Source: Erwinia sp. E602 (GTDB taxonomy: Bacteria; Pseudomonadota; Gammaproteobacteria; Enterobacterales; Enterobacteriaceae). From it: DNA of 64,000 nt. Below the pieces are notes generated by a model. It ran no database searches. It was not told where the DNA came from and was given only the letters and a program-made list of their open reading frames with translations. Of this stretch, positions 19,450 through 28,348 are shown piece by piece. Position numbers and translations under genes: made by a program. Each line of letters starts with the position of its first letter. The stretch's first letter is position 1. The DNA lies in contig NZ_CP046582.1 in NCBI RefSeq assembly GCF_018141005.1, forward strand, positions 4,650,001 through 4,714,000, written 5' to 3'.

Positions 19450-20457
19450 ATGACGGACAGTCAACAACGCGCGCCTCAGCGTCCGGCCAAAGCGGAAAAA
19501 CCGCTGATCAACATTAAAACCGGCAATCGCACGGTGGATAAGTCCATCACCCGGGTTTCCCGGCTGGTCAGCTGGTTTCAGGCTATTCCGGCGGTGGCCC
19601 ACTTTCTCCGCGCCGGCGAGCGTTTTAATGACCGCCTCGGCAGCCAGTTTGGTGCTGCCATCACCTACTTTTCGTTCCTGTCGCTGATTCCGATCCTGAT
19701 GGTGTCTTTTGCCGCCGTCGGCTTTGTGCTGGCCTCCAACCCCGATCTGCTGACCGGGCTGATCGCAAAGATGGTCGGCAGCATCAGCGACCCGGCGCTG
19801 GCCGCCACCCTGAAAAGTACGGTGAATACCGCGGTGCAGCAGCGCACCACGGTCGGCCTGACCGGGCTGCTGGTGGCGCTCTACTCGGGGATCAGCTGGA
19901 TGGGCAACCTGCGTGAAGCCATTCGCGCGCAGTCGCGCGACGTCTGGGAGCGCACGCCACAGGATCAGGAGAAAATCTGGTTTAAATACAGCCGCGATTT
20001 TATCTCGCTGACCGGGCTGGTGCTGGCGCTGATTATCACCCTGTCGCTGACCTCGGTCGCCGGCGCGGCGCAGGCGGCGATTGTGCGGGCGCTCGGGCTG
20101 GAGGGAATTGAATGGCTGCGCCCGGCGATGACCGTTATCGCGCTGTCGATTTCGATCTTCGCCAACTACCTGCTGTTCCTGTGGATCTTCTGGATCCTGC
20201 CCCGTCACAAGCCGCGCAAAAAAGCGCTGCTGCGCGGCACACTGCTGGCGGCGATCGGCTTCGAGGTGATTAAGTTTATCATGACCTTGACCTTGCCCAA
20301 GCTGGCCTCGTCGCCTTCCGGTGCCGCCTTCGGCTCGGTGCTCGGCCTGATGGCGTTTTTCTACTTCTTTGCACGCCTGACCCTGTTCTGCGCCGCCTGG
20401 ATCGCCACCGCGCGCTACAAAGACGACCCGTTACCGGAAGAAAAAGCGTCGCGTTAA
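19450..20457 (+). CDS. yhjD: YhjD/YihY/BrkB-family inner-membrane protein
   Basis: 335 residues (E. coli YhjD 337). Six or so membrane helices; the strongly conserved core RFNDRLGSQFGAAITYFSFLSLIP and the late SPSGAAFGSVLGLMAFFYFFARLTLFCAAWIATA are YhjD hallmarks. A mutant form of E. coli YhjD allows growth without Kdo on lipid A, so the protein has been linked to LPS precursor transport; whether the native protein does this is unsettled. It follows yhjC by 49 bp and is probably expressed with it. Confidence 0.9.
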   Translation: MTDSQQRAPQRPAKAEKPLINIKTGNRTVDKSITRVSRLVSWFQAIPAVAHFLRAGERFNDRLGSQFGAAITYFSFLSLIPILMVSFAAVGFVLASNPDLLTGLIAKMVGSISDPALAATLKSTVNTAVQQRTTVGLTGLLVALYSGISWMGNLREAIRAQSRDVWERTPQDQEKIWFKYSRDFISLTGLVLALIITLSLTSVAGAAQAAIVRALGLEGIEWLRPAMTVIALSISIFANYLLFLWIFWILPRHKPRKKALLRGTLLAAIGFEVIKFIMTLTLPKLASSPSGAAFGSVLGLMAFFYFFARLTLFCAAWIATARYKDDPLPEEKASR

Positions 20458-20493
20458 GCGCAGGGCAGCGCGATCGTTCAACGCGCTGCCTGC

Positions 20494-20658
20494 GGTTCAG
20501 ATGCCAGAGGTTCAGGTGTCAGGGGTTCAGATGCCAGAGGTTCAGATGCCAGGGCTTAAGGTGCCAGGGCTTCAGATACCAGAGGTTCAGATGCCAGGGC
20601 TTCAGACGCCTGATGTTCAGCAGCAGGAAGGATCGATGCCTGAGGCTCGGACGTCCGG
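20494..20658. repeat. 15-bp minisatellite at the 3' end of cdh
   Basis: Eight clear 15-bp units (consensus ggttcagatgccaga) fill 20494-20613, followed by three degenerate units to 20658. On the minus strand each unit encodes a pentapeptide of the (E/L)-P-L-A-S type. Unit 5 (20554-20568) carries ttaag in place of ttcag, which creates the Cdh stop codon. Confidence 0.9.
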
Positions 20659-21452
20659 GGGTTGGGCAGCAGAACGTTCGATGTATGAGGGTTAACCCGG
20701 CTCAACAGCGCACAGCTGTGGTCCTGCAGCTCTTCGGCGTGGCCGCGGTTGAGCAGCAGCCAGTTGCGTTTCAGCACCATCAGCACGCGTTTGCCGCCGC
20801 CCAGCGAAGCGACGGTAATACCGTAGCTGCCCATCTCTTCGCGGGCACCGGGCAGCTCGCGGGCAATCAGGATAAACGGGCTGGTACGCTTAAACTCATC
20901 GCGGCTGATGACCCGCAGCTGGTAGTCATGATTGGCCAGCTGGTGGGTCTGCCACTGATTGCTGAGCTGGCCACTCAGGCTGTCGAGCCGCTGGCGGACG
21001 TCCGCCCGCAGGCAGGAGATATGAATATGCAGCTGATTCTGGCTGCGTCCCCAGCGCGAGTTGATCGCGAGCGCATAGACGCTCTCGTCAATCGGCGCGC
21101 CGCGGCGCTCCTCCATAAAATGCCGCGCGCGCCAGGCTTCGGCAAAGTAGTTGGCGGTGGCAGGATTGAGCAGTTTCTGGCTCTCAATGCCGCTGACTTT
21201 TGCCACCGGCAGCAGCAGGAACTGCAGCGGGCCGTTGCGGTCCTTCAGCACCACGTAGTCATCCGGCAAATTAACCAGCCGACAGGGCGCGGGCTGGTTG
21301 TTCAGCCGCTGGCCGGGCACGCACTGCTGGCTGACAATCTGCCACAGCGCATCCGCATTGCGTTGAAAATTAAACGCAACAATGCCGCTCGCGGCGGCGA
21401 TCGCCACCACCACAGCCGCCACGCCCGCCGCCACCCACTTCGTTCCCTGCAT
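20556..21452 (-). CDS. cdh: CDP-diacylglycerol pyrophosphatase Cdh with a repeat tail
   Basis: 298 residues, about 47 more than E. coli Cdh (251). Membrane-anchored by an N-terminal segment (VAAGVAAVVVAIAAASGIV); the rest is a HIT-like hydrolase domain facing the periplasm, with the QNQLHIHISC histidine motif near residue 145. It cleaves CDP-diacylglycerol to phosphatidate and CMP. The homologous part ends around DHSCALLSR; the extra tail (about residues 255-298) is a pentapeptide repeat ending SEALASEPLVSEALAP, coded by a 15-bp minisatellite. The stop lies inside a repeat unit; past it the frame stays open for about 25 more residues. Cdh assignment is firm, tail function unknown. Confidence 0.88.
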   Translation of the reverse strand: MQGTKWVAAGVAAVVVAIAAASGIVAFNFQRNADALWQIVSQQCVPGQRLNNQPAPCRLVNLPDDYVVLKDRNGPLQFLLLPVAKVSGIESQKLLNPATANYFAEAWRARHFMEERRGAPIDESVYALAINSRWGRSQNQLHIHISCLRADVRQRLDSLSGQLSNQWQTHQLANHDYQLRVISRDEFKRTSPFILIARELPGAREEMGSYGITVASLGGGKRVLMVLKRNWLLLNRGHAEELQDHSCALLSRVNPHTSNVLLPNPRTSEPQASILPAAEHQASEALASEPLVSEALAP

Positions 21453-21594
21453 CAGCCTCTGCCCCAGTCCACACGATGCCTGTAATGTAGTTCAGGCCTG
21501 TCCGAAGATCATGTGAAATCATCACGCGGGTGAACATTTTTCGGCGCTTTTCGTCACCCACAATGACTTAACGCAAATTAACCGCCGGGGACAT

Positions 21595-21631
21595 AAAAAA
21601 AGGCTGACGGGGTCACCGTCAGCCTTTTTTA
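21595..21631. terminator. Terminator of sbp (bidirectional)
   Basis: 10-bp perfect stem (21601-21610 with 21616-21625, aggctgacgg/ccgtcagcct) with an A-run on the left and a T-run on the right. It serves sbp on the minus strand, 15 nt past its stop, and could act on both strands. Confidence 0.88.
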
Positions 21632-21645
21632 TCGCTCGTGAAAAT

Positions 21646-22635
21646 CTAACGCTTCATCACCTGATCGTAGGTGCCACCTTCCGCGAAGTGGGTCTTCTGC
21701 GCGGCGGTCCAGCCGCCAAATTTGCCGTCGATGGTGAACAGGTTCACCGGCGCGAAGGTGCTGGCGAACTGCTTCGCTACCGCCGGATCGCGAGGACGAT
21801 AGAAGTTCTTCGCCGCGATCTCCTGGCCTTCCGGCGAGTAGAGGTACTTCAGGTAGGCATCGGCCACCTGACGGGTGTCGCGCTCGTCCACCACCTTATC
21901 CACCACCGAGACGGTCGGCTCAGCCAGGATCGACTCACCTGGCGTGACGATTTCAAACTTATCGGCACCCAGCTTGTTTACCGCCAGGTAGGCTTCGTTT
22001 TCCCACGCCAGCAGCACGTCACCAATGCCGCGTTCAACGAAGGTATTGGTCGCGCCGCGCGCGCCGGAGTCCTGTACTTCGACGTTCTTAAACAGCGCCT
22101 TCACGTACTCCTGCGCCTTCGCCTGGTCGCCTTTATTCTGATCCAGCGCCCAGCCCCAGGCCGCCAGATAGTTCCAGCGCGCGCCGCCGGAAGTTTTCGG
22201 GTTTGGCGTAATCACCGACACGCCCGGTTTGATCAGATCCGGCCAGTCGTGGATCTGTTTCGGGTTGCCTTTGCGTACCAGGAACACGATGGTCGAGGTA
22301 TAAGGCGCGGAGTTATCCGGCAGGCGTTTAATCCAGTTTTTATCTATGCGGCCGCGCTCGGCAATCGCGTCCACGTCAGAGGCCAGCGCCAGGGTTACCA
22401 CATCGGCCTTAATGCCGTTGATCACCGAGGTGGCCTGTTTGCCGGATCCGCCGTGTGACTGGCGAATCACCACGTTATCGCCGGTTTCCTGTTTGTAGTG
22501 TGCGCTGAACGCTTTGTTGTACTGCTCATACAGCTCACGCGTCGGATCGTAAGAGACGTTCAGCAGCTGAACATCCTTCGCCAGCACGCTGGTTGAGGCC
22601 AGTAACAGGGTAAATCCCACACTCCACTTATTCAT
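21646..22635 (-). CDS. sbp: Periplasmic sulfate-binding protein Sbp
   Basis: 329 residues, same as E. coli Sbp. Signal peptide [19 protein letters not shown], mature protein starting [17 protein letters not shown]. Binds sulfate (or thiosulfate) for the CysUWA ABC importer. Family blocks [16 protein letters not shown] and [18 protein letters not shown] (here [13 protein letters not shown]) are present. The ATG at 22635 follows GGGGAG by 8 nt; an in-frame GTG 9 nt upstream is unlikely. The cysUWA genes are not in this window. Likely CysB-controlled, though no site was identified. Confidence 0.95.
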   Translation of the reverse strand: MNKWSVGFTLLLASTSVLAKDVQLLNVSYDPTRELYEQYNKAFSAHYKQETGDNVVIRQSHGGSGKQATSVINGIKADVVTLALASDVDAIAERGRIDKNWIKRLPDNSAPYTSTIVFLVRKGNPKQIHDWPDLIKPGVSVITPNPKTSGGARWNYLAAWGWALDQNKGDQAKAQEYVKALFKNVEVQDSGARGATNTFVERGIGDVLLAWENEAYLAVNKLGADKFEIVTPGESILAEPTVSVVDKVVDERDTRQVADAYLKYLYSPEGQEIAAKNFYRPRDPAVAKQFASTFAPVNLFTIDGKFGGWTAAQKTHFAEGGTYDQVMKR

Positions 22636-22742
22636 CGCACACACTCCCCAAGGTTTTGTTGAGTGAAGCGTGACATAAAGTAACCAACGATTTAAAGAAT
22701 TAAAAAACAGCTTTAATAACCATATGGAATATAGCTTTGCAT

Positions 22743-22769
22743 AAAAAAGGCGCTGACCCGCAGCGCCTT
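22743..22769 (-). terminator. Terminator of pfkA
   Basis: 9-bp stem (22747-22755 with 22761-22769, aaggcgctg/cagcgcctt), loop of 5; the A-run 22743-22748 gives a U-tract on the minus strand. Begins 9 nt after the pfkA stop. Confidence 0.85.
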
Positions 22770-22777
22770 GATTTTGC

Positions 22778-23740
22778 TTAGTAAAGGCGTTTCGCCGTTT
22801 CCAGCCAGTCGCCCTTAAATGGACGCTTCATATTTTCAATCGCGTCAATGATGTCGTGATGCACCATTTTTTCATTCTGGATACCGACGCAGCGGCCGCC
22901 GTAGCCCTGCAGCAGCAGTTCGATCGAGTAGGCACCCATGCGTGAAGCCAGGATACGGTCGTAAGCCACCGGCGCACCGCCGCGCTGAATATGGCCCAGC
23001 ACCGTGGCGCGCGTTTCACGTTTGGTTTCAGATTCGATATATTTCGCCAGCTCGTCGACGTCGCAGATGTGCTCGGTAATCGCCACAATCGCGTGCTTTT
23101 TGCCTTTGGCGATGCCGGCTTTGATCTCATCCACCAGCTCTTCACGGGTGTAAGGCGCTTCCGGCAGGACGATAAACTCGCAGCCGCCGGCGATCGCCGC
23201 CGCCAGCGTCAGGTCGCCGCAGTAACGCCCCATCACTTCGACAATCGAAATACGCTGATGTGAAGAGGAGGTGTCGCGCAGGCGGTCAATCGCTTCCACC
23301 ACCGTTTCCAGCGCGGTGAAATAGCCGATGGTGTAGTCGGTACCGGCTACGTCATTATCGATAGTACCCGGCAGACCGATGCACGGGAAGCCCATCTCGG
23401 TCAGGCGCTTGGCACCCATGTAGGAACCATCACCGCCGATCACCACCAGCGCATCAATGCCGCGTTTTTTCATGTTCTCAATCGCAACCGTACGCACCTC
23501 ATCCTCGCGGAACGCCGGGAAACGGGCAGAGCCGAGGAAGGTGCCGCCGCGGTTGATCATGTCTGAAACGCTGTAGCGGTCGAGGTTGATCATGCGATCT
23601 TCGTACAGGCCCAGATAGCCATCATAAATACCACAGACTTCCAGTCCTTCACTCAATGCGGCGCGCACAACGCCACGGATCGCAGCGTTCATACCTGGGG
23701 CGTCACCGCCACTTGTCAGTACACCGATTTTTTTGATCAT
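22778..23740 (-). CDS. pfkA: 6-phosphofructokinase I PfkA
   Basis: 320 residues, same as E. coli PfkA. ATP-dependent phosphorylation of fructose-6-phosphate, the committed step of glycolysis; tetramer activated by ADP and inhibited by PEP. Glycine loop [10 protein letters not shown] (9-18), GGDGSYMGA, catalytic [13 protein letters not shown] and the substrate block [10 protein letters not shown] are intact. The start at 23740 follows AGAGGT; the frame is open further upstream but that would put 56 unrelated residues before the conserved N-terminus. Confidence 0.98.
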   Translation of the reverse strand: MIKKIGVLTSGGDAPGMNAAIRGVVRAALSEGLEVCGIYDGYLGLYEDRMINLDRYSVSDMINRGGTFLGSARFPAFREDEVRTVAIENMKKRGIDALVVIGGDGSYMGAKRLTEMGFPCIGLPGTIDNDVAGTDYTIGYFTALETVVEAIDRLRDTSSSHQRISIVEVMGRYCGDLTLAAAIAGGCEFIVLPEAPYTREELVDEIKAGIAKGKKHAIVAITEHICDVDELAKYIESETKRETRATVLGHIQRGGAPVAYDRILASRMGAYSIELLLQGYGGRCVGIQNEKMVHHDIIDAIENMKRPFKGDWLETAKRLY

Positions 23741-23941
23741 GACAACCTCTGAACTTGTTGATACCAATGATGAATTCTGAACGCCGGAGCGGAACAACCC
23801 ACGCGACCGAGTAAGCAGAGTCTGATAAGTGCAATAGTATATCAAACACTGTGAGCTGAATTGATTCAGGTCACAGCCTAAATGGCTATTTTTTTTGCGG
23901 TAAGTCACGTTTCTTACAGCATCCGGACAGATAAACCACGT

Positions 23942-24853
23942 TTACTCGCCACAACCGGAAAAATTTCCCTGACGGCCTTCCGGCACCACCGAGCAGGGAT
24001 CGAGATGAATAATCACGTCCGAACCCGGAAAACGCCTGAGCAGCGCCTGTTCCAGCTGGTCGGCAATATCGTGCGCCTGCAGCAGCGGCAGGTGGTCATC
24101 CATTTCCAGATGCAGCTGAATAAAACGTGTCGGGCCGGACTGGCGGGTACGCAGATCGTGCGCGCCCCGCACCCCCGGCCAGCCGGCGACGATCGCCAGC
24201 ATCGCCTGATGCTCGGTTTCCGGCAACGCGCGATCCAGCAGCGCCTGCACAGCTTCATAGCCCATCCGCAGTGCACTGTAGAGGATCCAGACGCCAATCC
24301 CCAGCGCAAACAGCGCATCTGCACGGTGGAAGCCGTACCAGCTCAGCGCCAGAGAGAGCAAAATGGCCCCGTTCATCACCACGTCGGACTGATAGTGCAG
24401 CATGTCGGCACGGATCGCCTGACTGTGGGTATGACGCACCACCCAGCGCTGGAAGGTGACCAGCAATAGCGTAGAAAACAGCGCGATCAGGGTCACGATG
24501 ATGCCCACCTGCGGCGAGGTCATCGGTTCCGGGGTCACCAGGTGCTGGAAGCCGGTCAGGAACAGGAACAGCGCCGATCCGGAAATAAACATGCTCTGCG
24601 CCAGCGCCGCAAGGGATTCGGCCTTACCATGGCCAAAGGTGTGCTCGGCATCGGCGGGCTGCAGCGAATAGCGCACCACCAGCAGATTGGTCAGCGAGGC
24701 GGCAATGTCGACCAGCGAGTCCACCAGCGCCGCCAGCACGCTGACCGACCCGGTATGCCACCAGGCAAAGATTTTGATAATCAGCAACAGTGAAGCCAGT
24801 ACCGTCGCCGCAAGGGCCGCCGCGTTTACCAGCCGGGCATAGCGTTGATTCAT
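23942..24853 (-). CDS. fieF: Ferrous-iron efflux pump FieF
   Basis: 303 residues (E. coli FieF/YiiP 300). Cation diffusion facilitator with six helices and a cytoplasmic C-terminal metal-sensing domain; exports Fe(II), Zn(II) or Cd(II) in exchange for protons. TM2 motif [14 protein letters not shown] and TM5 motif [12 protein letters not shown] hold the transport-site Asp residues; HTFGHGKAE follows TM2. Lies between pfkA and cpxP as in E. coli. Confidence 0.95.
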   Translation of the reverse strand: MNQRYARLVNAAALAATVLASLLLIIKIFAWWHTGSVSVLAALVDSLVDIAASLTNLLVVRYSLQPADAEHTFGHGKAESLAALAQSMFISGSALFLFLTGFQHLVTPEPMTSPQVGIIVTLIALFSTLLLVTFQRWVVRHTHSQAIRADMLHYQSDVVMNGAILLSLALSWYGFHRADALFALGIGVWILYSALRMGYEAVQALLDRALPETEHQAMLAIVAGWPGVRGAHDLRTRQSGPTRFIQLHLEMDDHLPLLQAHDIADQLEQALLRRFPGSDVIIHLDPCSVVPEGRQGNFSGCGE

Positions 24854-24987
24854 GGCGCACGCTCTCAGAGAATGTGCACTCAGTATATCGGGTTTTGCGC
24901 AAAAAAAGCCCGGTAGTGGTGGCCGGTTGGCGATCAAAATGCGGTCGATGGGCCGCTACGGCCGGGAGACAGGGACAAATTTTTGCC

Positions 24988-25044
24988 AAAAAAAACCCCC
25001 TCATCATGAGGGGGAAGACAGGGATGTGTCTATGGCAAGGAAAA
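24988..25044 (-). ncRNA. cpxQ: CpxQ small RNA from the cpxP 3' UTR
   Basis: On the minus strand the cpxP 3' UTR reads ttttccttgccatagacaca from 25044 and ends with a stem (ccccctcat/atgaggggg, 24996-25014) and an 8-U tail. The first part matches the CpxQ seed known from E. coli and Salmonella, where RNase E releases an about 58-nt Hfq-dependent RNA from cpxP mRNA that represses envelope-protein mRNAs. The terminator doubles as the cpxP terminator. Recognised from memory, not by search. Confidence 0.9.
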
Positions 25045-25096
25045 CAGGGATACTCTGGTACAGGGACTACGTTACTGATGACTCGCTACTGATAAC

Positions 25097-25606
25097 TTAC
25101 GGGTTACTCCCGGTACTGCTTGCCGCCTGCAGCGGTGAGGAGACCTGCATATTCGTCAGCCGGCGCAATTCTTCAAGGCGCTGCTGGTGTCGTTTCTCTA
25201 AAACAGCCTGCTGCTGGGGCGTTAACAGGTGGTACATCTGGTTGCGTATGCGGGCCATTTCGACCTGCCGCGACACTTCCGCCTGCGCTATTTTTTCCGC
25301 CTGAGCCTGGTAGGCTGCCTGATCAAATTTTTCTGCAATAATCAATTCATGCATCTGTTCTAAATCGTTAATACTTATGGGAGAACGATCGTGACGTACC
25401 TGCTGCATCAGATCGCGCAACTGTTGCCGCTGTTGTTCAGTCAGGTTGATGCCATCAAACATATGGCTTTGCGGAACCTGCTGCAGCGTGCGGTTTGCGC
25501 CATCGTTCTGATGCATCTCGTCAGTCGTCGTCACGGCTGCTGCAAAGGCGTTGGAGAGTGTTAATATCAACGCCGGCACCGCAACGACGGCAGTAACATT
25601 GCGCAT
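25097..25606 (-). CDS. cpxP: Periplasmic Cpx accessory protein CpxP
   Basis: 169 residues (E. coli CpxP 166). Signal peptide MRNVTAVVAVPALILTLSNAFA, then a helical LTxxQ-family domain with two LTxxQ motifs (LTEQQRQQ and LTPQQQAV). It inhibits the sensor CpxA in unstressed cells and helps deliver misfolded proteins to DegP. The start at 25606 follows GGGAG by about 6 nt. Divergent from cpxR with a perfect CpxR box between them. Confidence 0.93.
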   Translation of the reverse strand: MRNVTAVVAVPALILTLSNAFAAAVTTTDEMHQNDGANRTLQQVPQSHMFDGINLTEQQRQQLRDLMQQVRHDRSPISINDLEQMHELIIAEKFDQAAYQAQAEKIAQAEVSRQVEMARIRNQMYHLLTPQQQAVLEKRHQQRLEELRRLTNMQVSSPLQAASSTGSNP

Positions 25607-25687
25607 CGTGTACTCCCAGTTTTGTTGCGTATTTCGATTCAACGAGAGCCAGTTTAAAGTGCCCGCTGCAAACATGCGTCAGGGGGT

Positions 25688-25702
25688 GTAAAACTACGTA
25701 AA
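25688..25702. promoter_or_regulatory. CpxR box
   Basis: Perfect consensus GTAAA (25688-25692), 5-bp spacer, GTAAA (25698-25702), between divergent cpxP and cpxR. Phosphorylated CpxR should activate cpxP strongly from here and autoregulate cpxRA. Confidence 0.9.
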
Positions 25703-25757
25703 GTCAGTGATTAGGCGCGTTCGTTCACGGTATTTTGCCTGCGGAGGGCAATAAAAA

Positions 25758-26459
25758 ATGAATAAAATCCTGTTGGTTGACGATGACCGCGAATTGACTT
25801 CGCTACTGAAAGAATTGCTGGAAATGGAAGGCTTCGACGTACTGGTTGCCGGCGACGGCGAACAGGCACTGGCGATACTGGACAGCACGGTTGACCTGTT
25901 ACTTCTGGACGTAATGATGCCGAAGAAAAACGGCATTGATACCCTGAAAGAGTTGCGTCAGCAGCATCAGACCCCGGTGATCATGCTCACCGCCCGCGGC
26001 AGCGAACTGGACCGCGTACTCGGCCTTGAGCTGGGTGCCGACGACTATCTGCCAAAACCCTTTAACGACCGTGAACTGGTGGCGCGCATCCGCGCGATCC
26101 TGCGCCGGTCAAACTGGAGCGAGCAGCAGCAACAGCAGCACGACAACAGTTCGCCAACGCTGGAAGTGGATCAGCTGCGCCTCAATCCAGGACGCCAGGA
26201 AGCCAGCTTTGAAAATATCTCACTGGACTTAACCGGCACCGAGTTCACCCTGCTCTACCTGCTGGCGCAGCACCTCGGCCAGGTGGTGTCACGTGAGCAC
26301 CTCAGCCAGGAAGTGCTGGGCAAACGGCTGACGCCGTTTGACCGCGCCATCGATATGCACATCTCCAACCTGCGGCGGAAACTGCCGGAGCGCAAAGACG
26401 GGCATCCGTGGTTTAAAACCCTGCGTGGTCGTGGCTACCTGATGGTGTCTGCCGCATGA
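25758..26459 (+). CDS. cpxR: Response regulator CpxR
   Basis: 233 residues (E. coli 232), OmpR/PhoB family. Receiver domain with the acidic pair DDD (8-10), phosphoacceptor Asp51 (LLLLDVMMPKKNG) and Lys in LPKPF; C-terminal winged helix from about residue 135 ending LRGRGYLMVSA. Controls envelope-stress genes. Its stop overlaps the cpxA start (ATGA), giving translational coupling. A glutamine-rich linker (QQQQQ, near residue 122) is slightly longer than in E. coli. Confidence 0.96.
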   Translation: MNKILLVDDDRELTSLLKELLEMEGFDVLVAGDGEQALAILDSTVDLLLLDVMMPKKNGIDTLKELRQQHQTPVIMLTARGSELDRVLGLELGADDYLPKPFNDRELVARIRAILRRSNWSEQQQQQHDNSSPTLEVDQLRLNPGRQEASFENISLDLTGTEFTLLYLLAQHLGQVVSREHLSQEVLGKRLTPFDRAIDMHISNLRRKLPERKDGHPWFKTLRGRGYLMVSAA

Positions 26460-27835
26460 TCTCCAGCCTGACGACACGCATCTTTGCCATTTTCTGGCTG
26501 ACGCTGGCGCTGGTGCTGATGCTGGTGCTGATGCTGCCGAAGCTGGACTCACGCCAGATGACCCCGCTGCTGGACAGTGAACAGCGGCAGGGGTTGATGA
26601 TCGAGCAGCACGTCGAGGCAGAGCTGAGCCAGGATCCGCCCAATGACCTGATGTGGTGGCGCAGGCTGTTCCGCGCCATCGACAAATGGGCACCGCCCGG
26701 CCAGCGCCTGTTGCTGGTCACCAGCGAAGGGCGGGTGATTGGCGCCCAGCACAGCGAGATGCAGGTCATCAGGAATTTTATCGGCCAGGCCGATAACGCC
26801 GATCAGCCGCAGAAGAAAAAGTATGGCCGCGTTGAACTGGTCGGTCCGTTTTCGATTCGCGACGGGGAAGATAACTACCAGCTGTACCTGATTCGCCCGG
26901 CGGGCAGTTCGCAGCTGGACTTTATCAACCTGCTGTTTGACCGCCCGCTGCTGCTGCTGATGGTCACCATGCTGATCAGCTCGCCGCTGCTGCTGTGGCT
27001 GGCGTGGAGCCTGGCAAAACCGGCGCGACGGCTGAAACATGCCGCCGACGACGTCGCCGCCGGCAACCTGCGCCAGCGGCCGGAGCTGGAGTCCGGGCCG
27101 CAGGAGTTCCTGGCGGCCGGTGCCAGCTTTAACCAGATGATCAGCGCGCTGGCGCGGATGATGACCACCCAGCAGCGCCTGCTGTCGGATATCTCGCACG
27201 AGCTGCGCACCCCGCTGACCCGCCTGCAGCTGGCGACGGCGCTGATGCGCCGCCGTCACGGTGAAGGCAAGGAGCTGGGGCGCATTGAGATGGAGGCGCA
27301 GCGGCTGGACGGCATGATTAACGATCTGCTGGTGCTGTCGCGGGCGCAGCACACCAATGCGCTGGTCAGCGAAACCCTGAAGGCCAGCCATTTATGGTCT
27401 GACGTGCTGGAGGATGCGCGCTTTGAAGCCGAGCAGATGGGGAAATCACTGGAAGTCCCTTATCCGCCAGGCCCGTGGCCGCTGTACGGAAACCCGAACG
27501 CGCTGGACAGCGCGCTGGAGAACATCGTACGTAACGCCCTGCGCTACTCGCACAGCAAAATTTCGGTCAGCTTTGCGGTGGATAAAAAGGGCATCACCAT
27601 CCACGTTGATGATGACGGTCCGGGGGTCAGCCCGGAAGATCGTGAACAGATTTTCCGGCCGTTCTACCGCACCGACGAGGCACGCGACCGCGAATCGGGC
27701 GGCACCGGGCTGGGGCTGGCGATCGTCGAGAACGCCATTCAGCAGCACCGGGGCTGGGTGAAAGCCGACGACAGCCCGCTGGGCGGCCTGCGGCTGACCA
27801 TCTGGCTACCGTTATATACCACCCAGAGCGAATAA
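26456..27835 (+). CDS. cpxA: Envelope-stress sensor histidine kinase CpxA
   Basis: 459 residues (E. coli 457). TM1 at the N-terminus (about 7-29), periplasmic sensor to about residue 160, TM2 (about 163-185), HAMP domain, DHp with His248 in DISHELRTPLTRL, and an ATPase domain with N box NIVRNALRYS, DDDGPGV and GTGLGLAIV. Senses envelope misfolding, adhesion and inner-membrane stress, and is inhibited by CpxP. Co-translated with cpxR through the 4-nt overlap. Confidence 0.96.
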   Translation: MISSLTTRIFAIFWLTLALVLMLVLMLPKLDSRQMTPLLDSEQRQGLMIEQHVEAELSQDPPNDLMWWRRLFRAIDKWAPPGQRLLLVTSEGRVIGAQHSEMQVIRNFIGQADNADQPQKKKYGRVELVGPFSIRDGEDNYQLYLIRPAGSSQLDFINLLFDRPLLLLMVTMLISSPLLLWLAWSLAKPARRLKHAADDVAAGNLRQRPELESGPQEFLAAGASFNQMISALARMMTTQQRLLSDISHELRTPLTRLQLATALMRRRHGEGKELGRIEMEAQRLDGMINDLLVLSRAQHTNALVSETLKASHLWSDVLEDARFEAEQMGKSLEVPYPPGPWPLYGNPNALDSALENIVRNALRYSHSKISVSFAVDKKGITIHVDDDGPGVSPEDREQIFRPFYRTDEARDRESGGTGLGLAIVENAIQQHRGWVKADDSPLGGLRLTIWLPLYTTQSE

Positions 27836-27847
27836 TTTGTTATCCTG

Positions 27848-27868
27848 CGGCCCTCGTTTTTGAGGGCC
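27848..27868 (+). other. Hairpin covering the trmL ribosome site
   Basis: Stem ggccctc/gagggcc (27850-27856 and 27861-27867 approximately, loop gttttt) in the short gap between cpxA and trmL. The 3' arm contains the GAGGG that would serve as the trmL ribosome site. Confidence 0.55.
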
Positions 27869-27874
27869 GTCTTA

Positions 27875-28348
27875 ATGCTTAACATCGTCTTGTTTGAACC
27901 TGAAATCCCGCCGAACACCGGCAATATCATCCGCCTGTGCGCCAACACCGGCTTCCGGCTGCACCTGATTAAACCACTGGGGTTTGCCTGGGATGATAAA
28001 CGGCTGCGCCGTGCCGGGCTGGATTACCACGAATTCACCGCGATTAAGCATCACGACAGTTATGACGCCTTCCTCGCCAGCGAAGCGCCGCAGCGGCTGT
28101 TCGCTCTCACGACCAAAGGCACCCCGGCCCACAGCGCGGTCAGCTACCAGCCCGGTGACTATCTGCTGTTCGGCCCGGAAACCCGCGGCCTGCCGGCCTC
28201 TGTTCTCGACGCCCTGCCCGCACAGCAGAAGATCCGCATCCCGATGATGGCGGACAGCCGCAGCATGAACCTGTCGAACGCTGTTTCGGTGGTGGTCTAC
28301 GAAGCGTGGCGCCAGCTCGACTACGCCGGTGCACTGATTAAGAAGTGA
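27875..28348 (+). CDS. trmL: tRNA (Nm34) methyltransferase TrmL
   Basis: 157 residues, same as E. coli TrmL (YibK). SPOUT-class methyltransferase with a trefoil knot; methylates the ribose of wobble C34/U34 in tRNA-Leu isoacceptors. Motifs [28 protein letters not shown] and the SAM-site [15 protein letters not shown] are intact. The start at 27875 gives the standard [11 protein letters not shown]-terminus. Lies 39 bp after cpxA, likely reading through. Confidence 0.96.
   Translation: MLNIVLFEPEIPPNTGNIIRLCANTGFRLHLIKPLGFAWDDKRLRRAGLDYHEFTAIKHHDSYDAFLASEAPQRLFALTTKGTPAHSAVSYQPGDYLLFGPETRGLPASVLDALPAQQKIRIPMMADSRSMNLSNAVSVVVYEAWRQLDYAGALIKK

Noticed and set aside
20501..20695. Plus-strand open frame of 64 codons with MPEVQ-type pentapeptides
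   Set aside because: It is the other strand of the cdh minisatellite; no ribosome site, and any 15-bp repeat gives open frames on both strands.
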